NCBI GenBank assembly: GCA_024752435.1
Contig: CP103032.1
Location: 1 to 64,000 of the forward strand
Origin: Allantophomopsis cytisporea
Lineage: Eukaryota; Ascomycota; Leotiomycetes; Phacidiales; Phacidiaceae
Length of the DNA stretch: 64,000 nucleotides
Direction of reading: 5' to 3'
Positions 50,818-61,440 of the stretch are shown here, piece by piece; positions within the stretch are counted from its first letter, which is position 1; each line of letters starts with the position of its first letter. The position numbers and the translations under genes were made by a program. A model generated the notes under the pieces. It saw only the letters and a program-made list of their open reading frames with translations, was not told the origin of the DNA and did not search any database.

Positions 50818-52108
50818 ATGGGGACCGCTCACTCTGTCCCGGCCGAGTACTCCGCCTCAGCTCGTGGCATTACGATAACCCTCTTTGTTCTGACCACTCT
50901 CGCTGTCGTGCTCCGCACCATCTCGCAACGCATCCAGCGAGTTCCGTTCGGGATTGATGACTTTCTTATCTTCTTTGCTTTTGTTAGCTCCCAAATATCT
51001 TTTGAATCCCTTCGCTCAAAGCTCACAAAAACAAATAGCTTGCAAATACGGGTCAACTCATCACAGCACTCCTGGGTACGCATTCTGTCATCGATCCTCC
51101 TCCAAGCGAAAAGACACTGATAAAGAAGCAGAGATCAGCCATGGCGCCGTGTCTATTTCTCGACTGGAAACAAGCTCCATTCAGGACCAATATTACCTAA
51201 AAAATGTAATATACCACCGTTCACGGTCTTCACGAAAGCGAGTCTAATCATGTGCTCGTTACAGGTCACTACCGCACTGGGAATCCTATACTCTGTCTCT
51301 GTTCTCGCCGTCAAGCTCTCCGTTCTGTTTTTGTACCGCCGAATATTCACAATGAACAGTGACACGTTCCGCCGGGCATGGTGGTTTAATGTTTTGTTCC
51401 TGTTCCCTTGCTGGACTATCGTGACCTTTACTTTACTCGGCCTTCAAGTGCATCCACACGCCAGCACCTTTGGTTACAGTCAACTAAGTAAAATAGGGTC
51501 GCCACTGATTGGTGGTCTGAACTCGCTGTCAGACCTTATGGTTCTCTGTCTACCTATTGGCATGATTTGGGAGCTCAGAGTTCCAAGAAGAGAAAGGGCA
51601 GCTATCATTGCACTACTGAGCCTTGGATTGTTGTAAGTGGGGAAAGAGATATCTCAACTCGCTGCACTACATTCCCCATTGATGAAAAACCCTTTGAGCT
51701 AATGAATTCTGGGTATTCAGGGCAACAATTGTCTCCATGATGAGAGCGGTCCGATTTCATATTAAAAGAGAGGACCATTGGAATAGTGCCTACTCCTTCT
51801 ATAACGACATGGTTCTGACAATTGTTGAGACCTCAACTGGTCTCATCTGCGCCTGCCTCGTGCTTTTTAAACCTCTCATTCGCAGGACCAGAGACGTGAC
51901 TGTCAGTACCGCCACCAGTCTTCTCACACTACGGTCGAAGAATTCATCCGGGGCTTCTAGCGCAGCCTCTGAGTGCAGTGAAAACTACAACCTCCAATCT
52001 CGAAGCCGGAACAAGTCGGGAACCCTCGGTTATGTTGAAAGATACGAGGTTGAAATCGATTCTATCTTACCAGATAACGAGCTTGGAACAATCTCCAAGC
52101 AGTGTTGA
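50818..52108 (+). CDS. Fungal rhodopsin-domain (Pth11-like) integral membrane protein
   Basis: 343 residues, five exons: 50818-50982, 51039-51075, 51132-51205, 51265-51632, 51721-52108. The helices follow the same order as in the protein at 14303-15606: RVPFGIDDFLIFFAF after TM2, KLSVLFLYRRIF, then PLIGGLNSLSDLMVLCLPIGMIWEL, and a Ser-rich hydrophilic tail. The 37-nt second exon and the start of the third give QLITALLE-ISHGAV. This region allows alternative splicing by eye, because two other frames stay open, so exons 2-3 are less certain than the rest. The role is inferred to be membrane sensing or signalling. It lies inside the diterpene locus just as its relative lies inside the PKS locus. 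Confidence 0.8.
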
Positions 52109-53110
52109 TCTTTGTGAGAATGAGAGGCTCGTGGGCTCTCGTTAATACTATTTGCATGTCGTTGACAGTTGTCTTTCGGGGAATTACTCTTGTCTCGCAG
52201 CGGGTTTTCACAAAACTCTAGGGCTATTATCATTCCAGCAGAGCGTCCTGAGTCAGTATGTTTTGTACGTAGTGATTTATCGGCCAATACTCACTAACTC
52301 AACATGTTCATTTGTATGTTCGAGCTATATAATCAATAAGTAGATTGAACTTGATATGCAAGAAACACTCCCAAAACTTGTATTGACCACGGCGACCACT
52401 AAAAAAACAACTTCAATCCACGATTGAGACCCTCTTTGTTGTTGAAATATTCTGTATCCGCGTGAGTGAACTCACAGCCTTAACGTCGCAAGCATGTAAG
52501 TTCCTGAAAGTGATCGCTACTGGAAAATCTCGTTTTTGGCATGACTACATCAGGTTGCCTTGCCATTCGACTTTAGGTTCTCCGCCTCCCTGCATACACA
52601 GTTGGGGGCGATTTCTCCGCATCTAGTCTGTGTAGCCACACCTATCAGCCTTCCGCTTAACGTCAGATTTAAGCTGTACACATGTAGCCGGTAAATTGTC
52701 ATAGGGGGATCATGCATGCATGCTTACCCTCACCGGCATATACGAAGAACATATCCTATTAGTCACCGATAAAGCTTTCTTATACTAACAGGGAATACAT
52801 GTGTTTCAATAAATGCATGCCAACTGGCGGATGGTGTCCTCTATAAGCAAGATCGACATCCGCTGGACTAATCTCTTTTGCTCACCGAGCTCCATGCAAG
52901 TCAACTGTCGTTCCTGACCGCGACACTCTACCTACATCTTAGTTAGATCGAGGTTACTTCTTGGCGCGTGCAACCCCATGCGGCTCAACAAGTGCCGGCC
53001 AGTGAAGTCATCCATCCCCGCTCGACCTCAAAATTTGTTTCGAGCAACTTCCTCCTCTCACAAAATCTCCTCTTCAAATCATCTTCTTTCAAACTATCCT
53101 CTGTAGCACG
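52109..53110 (+). promoter_or_regulatory. Aldo/keto reductase upstream region with CT-rich leader
   Basis: 1 kb without a gene. The last 70 bases before the ATG at 53111 are pyrimidine-rich (TCCTCCTCTCACAAAATCTC at about 53049-53068, TTCTTTCAAACTATCCTCTG at about 53084-53103). Such leaders are common in well-expressed filamentous-fungal genes (general knowledge). Confidence 0.45.
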
Positions 53111-54148
53111 ATGGCTTCACTTCCACAGATTCTACTTGGCACTGGTGGATTCGGGGTGACGTGGTTGCCCGAGAATATCAACAAGCTCACCAATGCTGCG
53201 AAAGATGCTGGCATCAGCCGTGTTGACACTGCCGCAATCTACCCCGCAGAATCGCCTGGTGCCGCAGAAAAGCTGATCGGGGACGCGGGTTTCTCTGAGA
53301 AAGGCTTCGTGATAGATAGCAAGATTATGTATAGCGCGGGTGGAAACGGCACCCTGACTGCCGATGCTATCGAGAAATCCATCGCACAGAGTCTTCAGTC
53401 TTTGAAAATCCCCAAAGTACGTTGACATCATAATATCTGTCAATTTCCAGATGAACTGACCTCTCCGCAGCTCAGTGTTCTGTACATACACGGTCCAGAC
53501 AGACAAACCCCGATAGCCGAACAAGCAGCCAATCTTGATGCTCAATATCGAGCGGGTAAGTTCGGCCAGTTGGGCATCTGCAATCTCAGTGTGGAGATGC
53601 TAGAGGAGTGGCTTTCAGTCGCGACCGAGAAAGGTTATGTCAAGCCTAGTGTTTATCAAGGGCAGTACAATCTCTTCTCTCGCACCTACGAAGCCAAGCT
53701 TGTTCCTTTCTTGCGCCAACATGGCATATCCTTCGTCGCATTTAGCCCTCTTGCCGGTGGCTTTCTCACTGGAAAGCTCACATTCAGCACACGTCCTGCC
53801 GATCTGGAAGGAACCAGATTTGAAGTCTCCGACACCAATCTTATGGGGATGGGATTTCGTTACTGGTATGATAAGCCCAGTATGCATGCTGCAGTGAAGG
53901 AACTGCAGCAACTGTGTAGCCCTTTCAACATCTCCACAACGGAGGCCGCCTGGAGATGGATTTTTTATCATTCGATCATAGCAGGTCAGAAGGACGATGG
54001 GGTCATTGTAGGGCCGAGGAACCTCGATCAGCTTGCTAGCTACCTTGAAGGCATGAAGAAGGGGCCATTGCCGGAGAACTTGGTAAAGGGTTTGGATGGA
54101 CTGTGGGAAAGTATCAAGGAGGATGCTGCAGCTATTGTTACCTACTAA
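53111..54148 (+). CDS. Aldo/keto reductase
   Basis: NADPH-dependent carbonyl reductase of 327 residues, (beta/alpha)8 barrel. Exons 53111-53416 and 53471-54148. The catalytic tetrad is visible: Asp in RVDTAAIYP, Tyr four residues later, Lys in IDSKI and His in LYIHGPD. QGQYNLFSR and FSPLAGGFLTGKL match the AKR7/aflatoxin-aldehyde-reductase-like branch. The cofactor-end motif is VIVGPRNLDQL. It is probably cytosolic. It may reduce an aldehyde or ketone made by the neighbouring oxidases, or be a general detoxifying enzyme; position only weakly favours the first. A long minus-strand open frame across exon 2 (53615-54157) is a shadow. Confidence 0.92.
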
Positions 54149-55510
54149 GAGTAACAAAAAGTTCCTGGGATCAATATGTGACTTAGATCATCTTACAGGT
54201 TTCTTACAATCAAGAATATCTATAATCTCGTACGCTGATCAAGCTGGTAAGCTTAACTCGGCCTGTATTACAAGTTTCTCAATGTAGTACTGTACTGCTG
54301 CCATCAATGGATCCCAACTAGTAAGGGAGAAGTATTGTAGAGGGTATATTTAAGCACTAGTGAGAGCCAGCCCAGCATAACCTAGCACCTATAGAAAGCG
54401 AATACATCAGAGACCTCCACTACATTGTTACTAACAGGTAGAGAAAATTTGCACAGAACCCTTACACCTTTTTCACTTTATAGCACATGACCAATGAAAC
54501 TGCAGATATCAGTTTATCTAAATGTGTAAAAACTGCATATCTTACCTCAAGCGTGATAGTCCCTTGTACAACTTTCTGAACACTAGTGAAAGAAAGGAAT
54601 AACTCTACCAGTTACTCTTCGAGCTCTCGTATATTCACTACATGCTATTGGTATTAAGGACTGCTGCAGTCACCAGCAAAGACGTTTTGCCTTGAAAGTA
54701 CGGCTTACAATAAAACGTTTTGTAGTCACTCATTCCTCCACCATAAGTGATGAAAACGGGAGAATGCCTGCTCCTCCACCATTGGGTCTCAATTTAGCAT
54801 CATTATACGCTCCCGATATACTGTTGAGGTCGGGCCTGAGTGTTCAACTTACCATATAAACACAAGAAATCCTAAACTGACCTTGCTGCGCCACTGCTTA
54901 ACATTAAGAGCAAGACTTCGATGCTAAGATCTTAACGGCAATACTTCTCAGTTGTTGCTGTTTGTTAAGCGGGACTTTGTCGTAGAATCAAACATAATGC
55001 GTATATAATGTATGACTTAGCTAGGCTTCTTTCCACTAAGTCCAGTGTAGAGCGCGAGGCGCATCATCCAATTCCTACGGTTTCCCCGTATTTAACTAAG
55101 AATGCAATGCTACGTGCTAGTAGCACTTGGCATTTCTGAAAACGGTTGAATCTCGATAGCAGGATTGAGCTGAAGACCTGAAGTCTTGGTAGCAGGATTT
55201 GAGCTGAAGACTTGGAGTCTTGGCTGACGTAAAAAAGGATGGAATCTCGAAAACCGAGGTGGCTTAGTAAAACAGCAGTTGTAAGATTTGATGAAACTCT
55301 ATGTTAAAGTCTCAGGTCGGATCGTCTGTCGGGTTTCCCTGAGTTGGTTGACTTTGGGAGAACAGAATATAAATAAGGGTGGAAGTCCCTCAACAGTAGA
55401 TGAAATACTACATTGGATATCTATCTTCCACATCCTGCAACTTTCAGTTCTAAATCTTCTATTCTACTCGTCTCATTTTCAGACATTAAAATCCATCAAA
55501 ACTAGCAAAC
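54149..55510. other. Intergenic with repeats and TATA element
   Basis: No gene. It holds the 16-mer AGCAAAGACGTTTTGC at 54675-54690, identical to the core in the left-end repeat tract, and a second AAAACGTTTTG at about 54713-54723. It also holds the 33/34-bp tandem duplication at 55158-55224. ATATAAATAA at about 55368-55377 is a good TATA candidate for the secreted-protein gene. Confidence 0.55.
55158..55224. repeat. Two-copy 33/34-bp tandem repeat
   Basis: Units AGCAGGATT(T)GAGCTGAAGA followed by (C/T)CTTGAAGTCTTGG-like sequence start at 55158 and 55191 and differ by a one-base indel and a few substitutions. Within each unit GAAGAC..GTCTT can form a small hairpin. Confidence 0.7.
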
Positions 55511-56068
55511 ATGCTTTCTATTTTTGTCTTGTTGCTCCTGGCCTTGAATGGTGTTTCGGCCTTCAAAACAGACGTCGATCACAACTCCATGATGACCGAG
55601 ACGGTGCGCGCCAAATCTGGGTACAGCCTCGACGAATTCAATGACTTGGTGGACTCGGTGATCGACGCGTGCGACAGCAACGGATGCGACGTGGGATCAC
55701 AGAAGTGCAATATTGCTCATTGCATCTCTATCGATGGAGACAACCTCGACGACAACCACGGCAACATTCTCGACATCGTGGGCAAATTCATCAAGGGCTC
55801 AATGCACACCGAGGATGTTACAGATAGTGATTGTACCAGCTCCGGATGTGGTTTCATTGATTCCCTCAACTACACGATCCCTAGCTATGTATCGTTGAGA
55901 CGCAATTATGACAACGGGGATCCCAACGTGCTATACAAGGTATCTATTAGCACGTCGGACGATAAAGATGCGTGCGGTGCAGTGTTTGATGCGTTGTCAG
56001 CTGCTGGAGGAGCGCTTGATGCGGGAGATCTGTTTGGCGCGATTAAGGTTGCCGTTTGCACTGAGTAG
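55511..56068 (+). CDS. Small secreted cysteine-rich protein, unknown family
   Basis: Intronless gene for 185 residues. A strong signal peptide (MLSIFVLLLLALNGVSA, cleavage about residue 17) leads into an acidic mature protein with eight cysteines, an even number that fits four disulfides. They are arranged as CDSNGC, CNIAHC, CTSSGC and two single Cys near the end. There is one N-glycosylation site (NYT). No known domain is recognised. A TATA box at about 55368 and an A-rich Kozak context (GCAAACATG) support real expression. Secreted small proteins of this kind in plant-associated fungi are often effectors or surface proteins; that role is inference. No membrane segment or GPI-like tail is seen. 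Confidence 0.85.
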   Translation: MLSIFVLLLLALNGVSAFKTDVDHNSMMTETVRAKSGYSLDEFNDLVDSVIDACDSNGCDVGSQKCNIAHCISIDGDNLDDNHGNILDIVGKFIKGSMHTEDVTDSDCTSSGCGFIDSLNYTIPSYVSLRRNYDNGDPNVLYKVSISTSDDKDACGAVFDALSAAGGALDAGDLFGAIKVAVCTE

Positions 56069-58240
56069 TTACAGCAAAAGAAATGGGCTCTGAAATCTCG
56101 TTGCATGATATTCCTTCATTTTGGCATTAAGTTCGTGGTACTTCTTGAGTCTGGTTTCATTAAGTCAAGTCTGTACGAATGGATAGGGGGGTGGAGGGGG
56201 GAGGTGGAAACAAAACTCAATATCAATCACTCTTTTGTTCTTCAATTGTCTCACCGAGCCTTTGGAGTGCAATATCTGACCTTGTATGTACTCTGTCTCG
56301 ACATTGACATCGTAAAGTCGTCTCCAGCGCTAGAATTCTCAGGGAAAGGATGTCGCTGCAATCGCTAGTGGTAGCATTGATTTGATGATTTTTAGATAGC
56401 ATAAATCCTGGGTTGTATTAACTTATTGAATAAGCGTCTTGTTACCTTTCAAGCTCCGTCCTCCCTGTAATACAGTTCCTATGGTTTTTCAAATAATTTT
56501 GAAATCGCATGTTTATAAGAAGTATAGCAATGACGATGGCGATGAACAGGGTAATAGTTTCAAAACTGGGGTTAAGGTAGTTAATCTCGGGGGTTAGAGA
56601 TGAGAGGTGAACCTTGCTATATATTGATGTTTAGCTGTGTGTAGCGATGTTGAATGAGCTGGAAAAAGCGTTAAGCTTGATTGTAATGCCTTTCTGGTTG
56701 TAAATGCGTTTTTTGCCAAGATTTTAGTAGGACGAAGGATGTACTAGTAAAGTTTTATGTCTTATACGCCTTACCCCAGTGCTGATCCTGAACATGGGCT
56801 GTGAATAGCATATGGTTTGAGACGTCATCCGGGGGTAAGCTTATCTTACTTGATTTAGTTAGAGGTTCTGCAGAGTAAAGTTTTAGATATTCTGTTAACT
56901 ACATTAGCTAATGTACTGTAATAGACGAGGCTCACCTTTCTCATCCTAAGATAAGTTACTACATATAGATTAAAAACTGGTTCTCAACCTAAGACTTAAT
57001 ATTCGCTTGTCATTGCTTTTCGTTTTCGACAAATGGTAAGAATATACAGAAAAGCTAACTTATAACTTATTAGCTAATGTTAGCCACCACCCTCCGCTGT
57101 AGTTCTATTAAGAGAGTAACGTGACGGATGTTTAAAACTAAAAGTCTTACAGCTTGATAGCTATATCCTACTCATATATCAGCTTCAAGAAGAATTCTCG
57201 ATAAACAGGTCGATTCAAATTCTCCGAATTATAAACTTGTATTTTTTCTCAGTGTTGACACGAAGTACGTAATACTGCTACTGCCTTATTCTACTGGCTG
57301 CTTGAGACCACAGTATACCACTACAATGGGAGAACGAAGTTACGACCCAGAACCAGAGCTTAAGCCGAACTGCTGTGTTCTGGATTAAAATAAAATATAG
57401 TCAATGGTTTCTATAAAGTATAGGAATAGTAACGAGTTAGCTTAAGAATATCATTACTATACAAAGAGTAGATGTTAGTTATATAATCCTTCCTTTGGCA
57501 ATATCCTTCCGAAGTACGTGCAATCCAATGGTTTTGGTCTTAGGAATATGTGTCTTGCGGATGTATCACTCAGTACTCACCATTCAAAGTCTTCATCATT
57601 CCCAGGATCTATAATTAAAGTTGAATACATTTCGAAGAGCGTACTACGTGAGTTCTATCAGCAATAGAGAGCTGTAACAGATATAGCATATGTTGCAAAT
57701 TTGGCAACTTTTGGCTACCTGGTAGAGAAGAGGCGATCAAGCTTCGTACACCTTTCACTACTTGACTAGAGTTTTTACTAAGCTCGAGCCTCGAACACAA
57801 TATCAGCAAGGTTGGATATCAACCTTCATCAAGGTCTAAGGCTGGCTTCAACATTCACGCTTCATATTCTTCGAGCTTATTGTTTCAAGAGAGCCTCACC
57901 AAGCTCTGCGATAGCATCGCCGAGCTTTTATATCTATATCAACTCTTCGAATTGCTATATGAAAGTGAGAATCTCCGAGAATACCCAACAAGCGCGCTGA
58001 ACACATTTTTTAATTCATCTCGAATATAAATCGCATCATATTGTCTCAAATCCTCCTTCACGTATGCAACGATTACCCGCATCAATTGACTCTATCTGTA
58101 GCTATTTGATACAACTCTCGGCGTAATTGAGCTACCTTGCCTGCTATTTTACTCTACTTCACTCTAACTGTCTAGCATCAACTCGATATAAATACCGCTA
58201 CCTCGGACTCAAACGATAAGACAGTGAGTAAGGATGAAGG
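56069..58240. other. Intergenic, no gene seen
   Basis: 2.2 kb, AT-rich in places, with no recognisable gene, RNA or repeat. Open frames are short and without motif. Confidence 0.5.
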
Positions 58241-59590
58241 AAGATCAAATTCTAGAGCATGGAAGAAGACACCTCCACCGAGTTCTATGCCGCTGGAACA
58301 GTTAAAAGAACTATAGACGGCCAAATTTTGAAGCCAGTAGTCAATGTATGAAATAATACAATGGTTTTAACATAGTTTCATCTAGTCTAACTCAAACAAT
58401 AGGCAAAGACATCCTCCTCAATTACCAAAGACGATAAATATATCCCGGATCCCATACATGTTGTAGATGACACAAAGAGTGGTTCTTACAAGGCGATTGA
58501 GGATAAGATGCCAGATCCAGGCAGGTTGGACGAAGCGGAGTGCATTACAGTCGCAGCAGAAACCGATAAGGATCACGGCGAGAAGTTGAGACAACCTCCT
58601 GAAGTGGCAACGTATCCACCTTAAGATAATAAGCAAATACGTAAGTATGGACTGACAGAGGCGCCGTGTATAAAGTACCAACGTACTGCGATAGAATAAA
58701 ATTGGAATGCCACAATTACCCGCCCTAACGATGGTGAACTCATCCCATGGCTGGCAGTTTGACGATCCAGAAACTCGTTACGCATATGGGGAGGACCCAA
58801 ATGGTGACTATGTGGAGAGCAATCGAGTTCAAGAGTATTGATGTGTCCTCCAAGGAGGACGGAAAGGAGTTGGTTAAGACGGATAACCAGAGTGGAGATG
58901 AAAGGATGGATGAGACCGATACCGCTATTAACGATAAATGGAGTAAAGCAATAGAGGATTTTTAGTAAGGCTGTCGACATGAGCAATCTCTATGCAGATG
59001 CTGAAGCAGCCAAAATGGCCTGGAGCAGCTAAAGATATTAACGCTAACCTCGAATTGGATGAAAACGAAGATCTGCATTCTCCTTTTCTCAGATGACCAA
59101 TCACCTCAACAGAGCGGAAGGGCACGTGGGAAAGCTTCTGCGTAGCATATGGCCGAGACTCCTACAATGACTTTTGAAGCCGTACATTTTACTCCTAGCT
59201 ATACGCCTAGTTGCGACAACATGCTTGATTTTTAGAAAAATTATAATGAGACTGGACACCCTCCTCAGTGGAGAATTGTGTGCTCAGCATTTTATCATTT
59301 GCTATGTGGTAGTAAGACAGAAGGACTAATTGGATTTGTTGCAGCGCCATACTTTATAGGGTTGATAAATCGGTCTCAGTGAACAAGAGATCTCAAAACC
59401 CAGTAGTAAGATCGGCTGTAGTATATGTCTTTTGAGGCGGAACAATGGGTAATTTTGGACAGTGAACCCGGATCTGCGTTTGTAGAGCCCATTGATCATC
59501 TTATAGATGGATTCGAAAGCGATTTGTATTTTGAGTTTGGTATTAATCTGACCCGAACTTATCAGGAACTTATCAGAAATTGATCCCGCT
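58240..59590 (+). pseudogene. Possible decayed gene, family unknown
   Basis: Several plus-strand segments read like protein but lie in different frames. One is an acidic, charged stretch at about 58405-58622 (contains KDDKYIPDPIHVVDD, no stop for about 70 codons). Others are GQFDDPETRYAYGEDPNGDY near 58750-58810, a charged segment ending at 58965, a short piece ending WESFCVAYGRDSYNDF near 59130-59177, and two later pieces to 59580. Stops and phase changes separate them, and I could not join them with plausible introns. It may be a pseudogene or a heavily spliced gene. I do not recognise the family. Confidence 0.3.
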
Positions 59591-61440
59591 CTAATAGATA
59601 TCTGGCAGCTTGCCTGGAACTATACTGATTGGTACCAGCGCAACCACATCTTCCATCTTTAATTGCACCTTGATATCCCCAACAACTTGATCTGAAGATT
59701 CTCCAGCCCATTCGCTGCCTGTCTGATAGTGTTTCTCCAAGGCTATGACTCCAATCTCGGGGGTTAACGACGATCCAATCACGAGACTCTTCAGATCACA
59801 ATGGTCGAAAGACGGCAAGTCCTTCCAACCCGAGATCAAGAATGCGATGACCACGAATATCATTACCACCAACCCGTTGAAGACTGTAGTCGCCATGATA
59901 TATACTCTTTGACCAATGATAGCACTGTCCATTTTTATGTTCTGCAATGTGACAGCCCTCGTATCATTTGCTATCATAAGCTGGGCATTAGCAAAAGCTC
60001 CCAGGTAGTCGTCCACCATTGATTCAAAAGCCTGGGAGATACCTAATTGTGTCCTCGCATCGTCAGGCTCGCTACCTGCCGGCAGCAGGTTGTTGATGTT
60101 TGACAACAGTGCATTGCCATAGATTGAAGCCCACATCGTGCCTCCCATCTGTGCTGAGGTTTCGAGCCCATTGGCGGCATGCCACGCAATCCAGCCTTGG
60201 GGATCGATGTCTTCGGCGTCGACGACATCATTGCGTGTAACGTTGATCGATTTCGTTGTAACGTTGACAGCGATGTTAAAAGCGTGGGGTTTGAGAGTCA
60301 TGGTGCATTGCGTAGCATTAGTCGCGTTGTAATTTGGACCAGTAGCCACTATAAGGTATGAAGTACTTCCAACGGGCCTCAAATGGCCAAAGGGTATGTC
60401 TCCGTGTCTGTCAAAACCAACCGCAAAAAGATTATCGGTTCCACTCGAGTCTGCGCCTGGAAGACCTGCAAGGTAGTACCAGTGTGGTGTGGAATACTAG
60501 GATAAGTACCATTGATTATGTATATATTAGGAATACTGCCCACTTCCGATGTTTCTTGGGCAACTTGAAAGCCCCATGTTGTACTGTGGTTGTAGGTACA
60601 ATTAATTTCCGTCAGGTAGCCATGTTCGACATATTGATAACCATTTACAGAAATATCGTTAGTAAAATTAGTAACCAAACCCACTGAAGCGCCAACTCCG
60701 TAAGATCGTCCAAGATACCTGTAGCCAGAATTGTCTTGCTTGAAGGACGGCTGACGAGTTCCATTCTCATATGACGCGCTGGCAGCATTGTCAAACACGC
60801 GGCCTTGAAAGTTTCGAACCGGAGAGAAAGAGAAGCTCCCAAGACTAGTTTGCGTTACAGGAGTAGTGTCGGTCCAAATCTTCTGCCACACCTCACTTGT
60901 CTAATTGGAGTCTTTTGCCACCGTGATGCTGACTGGGTGCTCATAAATGATTGTGGCACCATTCATAGGCGTTAAGGCACCGGTCCATAGTAAACCAGGT
61001 ATGAGACAAACGGTTGCGAATCCAAAAAGAATGATAATACGTCTTTTCTTCAACGACCATGTAAGGTTCCTAGCACTCAATGCTGTCCAAAATTTCAGAC
61101 TTTCCAAGGAAAATCCACGGGAAACTAGGGCCAGCCTCGTTGAGAAGTTGATGAGCCTGCAAATCGTGTATGTATGAAGGCCAGCGAGAAGACCCGTCGG
61201 GATTGTAACGATGATCTGAGTACTTGCTCGGTGGTTGTGCGTAAAATCGGCGACACTATCTGATACCCGCCATTGGAGGCAATTGCTGATAACCAGTAGA
61301 ATTGATACTGGGGTCGTAAGCACCAAACCTACCAGAGGAAGGTACTTCAGCCAAAAGCTTTGGAATCTGGTTTGAACTGAGTTGTGGCTGCTGTCTCCAC
61401 CTTGAATGATGTAAGCTTTGATGGTGATAACACTGCTGGA
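59591..61440 (-). CDS. Large membrane-anchored glycoprotein-like protein, 5' end uncertain
   Basis: Unidentified fungal membrane protein. The downstream exon 59591-60456 and the exon beginning at 60510 join across a 53-nt intron that repairs an apparent frameshift (giving NGADSSGTDNLFAVGF). The N-terminal part has two or three hydrophobic segments (LVLTTPVSILLVI; IIILFGFATVCLIPGLLWTG), followed by a long extracellular-type region with many N-glycosylation sites (for example NGT, NFT, NCT, NHS, NAT, NVT). A final membrane helix (VVMIFVVIAFLIS) precedes a short tail. An in-frame TAG lies at 60901-60903. It is bypassed only by a very small intron (39 nt, 60883-60921, or 51 nt, 60883-60933), so the gene may be spliced or dead. 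Upstream of about 61440 I could not place the start exon. Confidence 0.5.

Noticed and set aside
50262..50957. 231-codon plus-strand ORF
   Set aside because: No domain; it runs out of frame into the rhodopsin-domain gene, whose own frame is well supported.
53615..54157. Minus-strand 180-codon ORF opposite the aldo/keto reductase
   Set aside because: Shadow of a coding exon; the plus strand carries all family motifs.
60379..60520. Frameshift in the large membrane protein near 60460
   Set aside because: A 53-nt intron (60457-60509) explains it and gives a sensible join.
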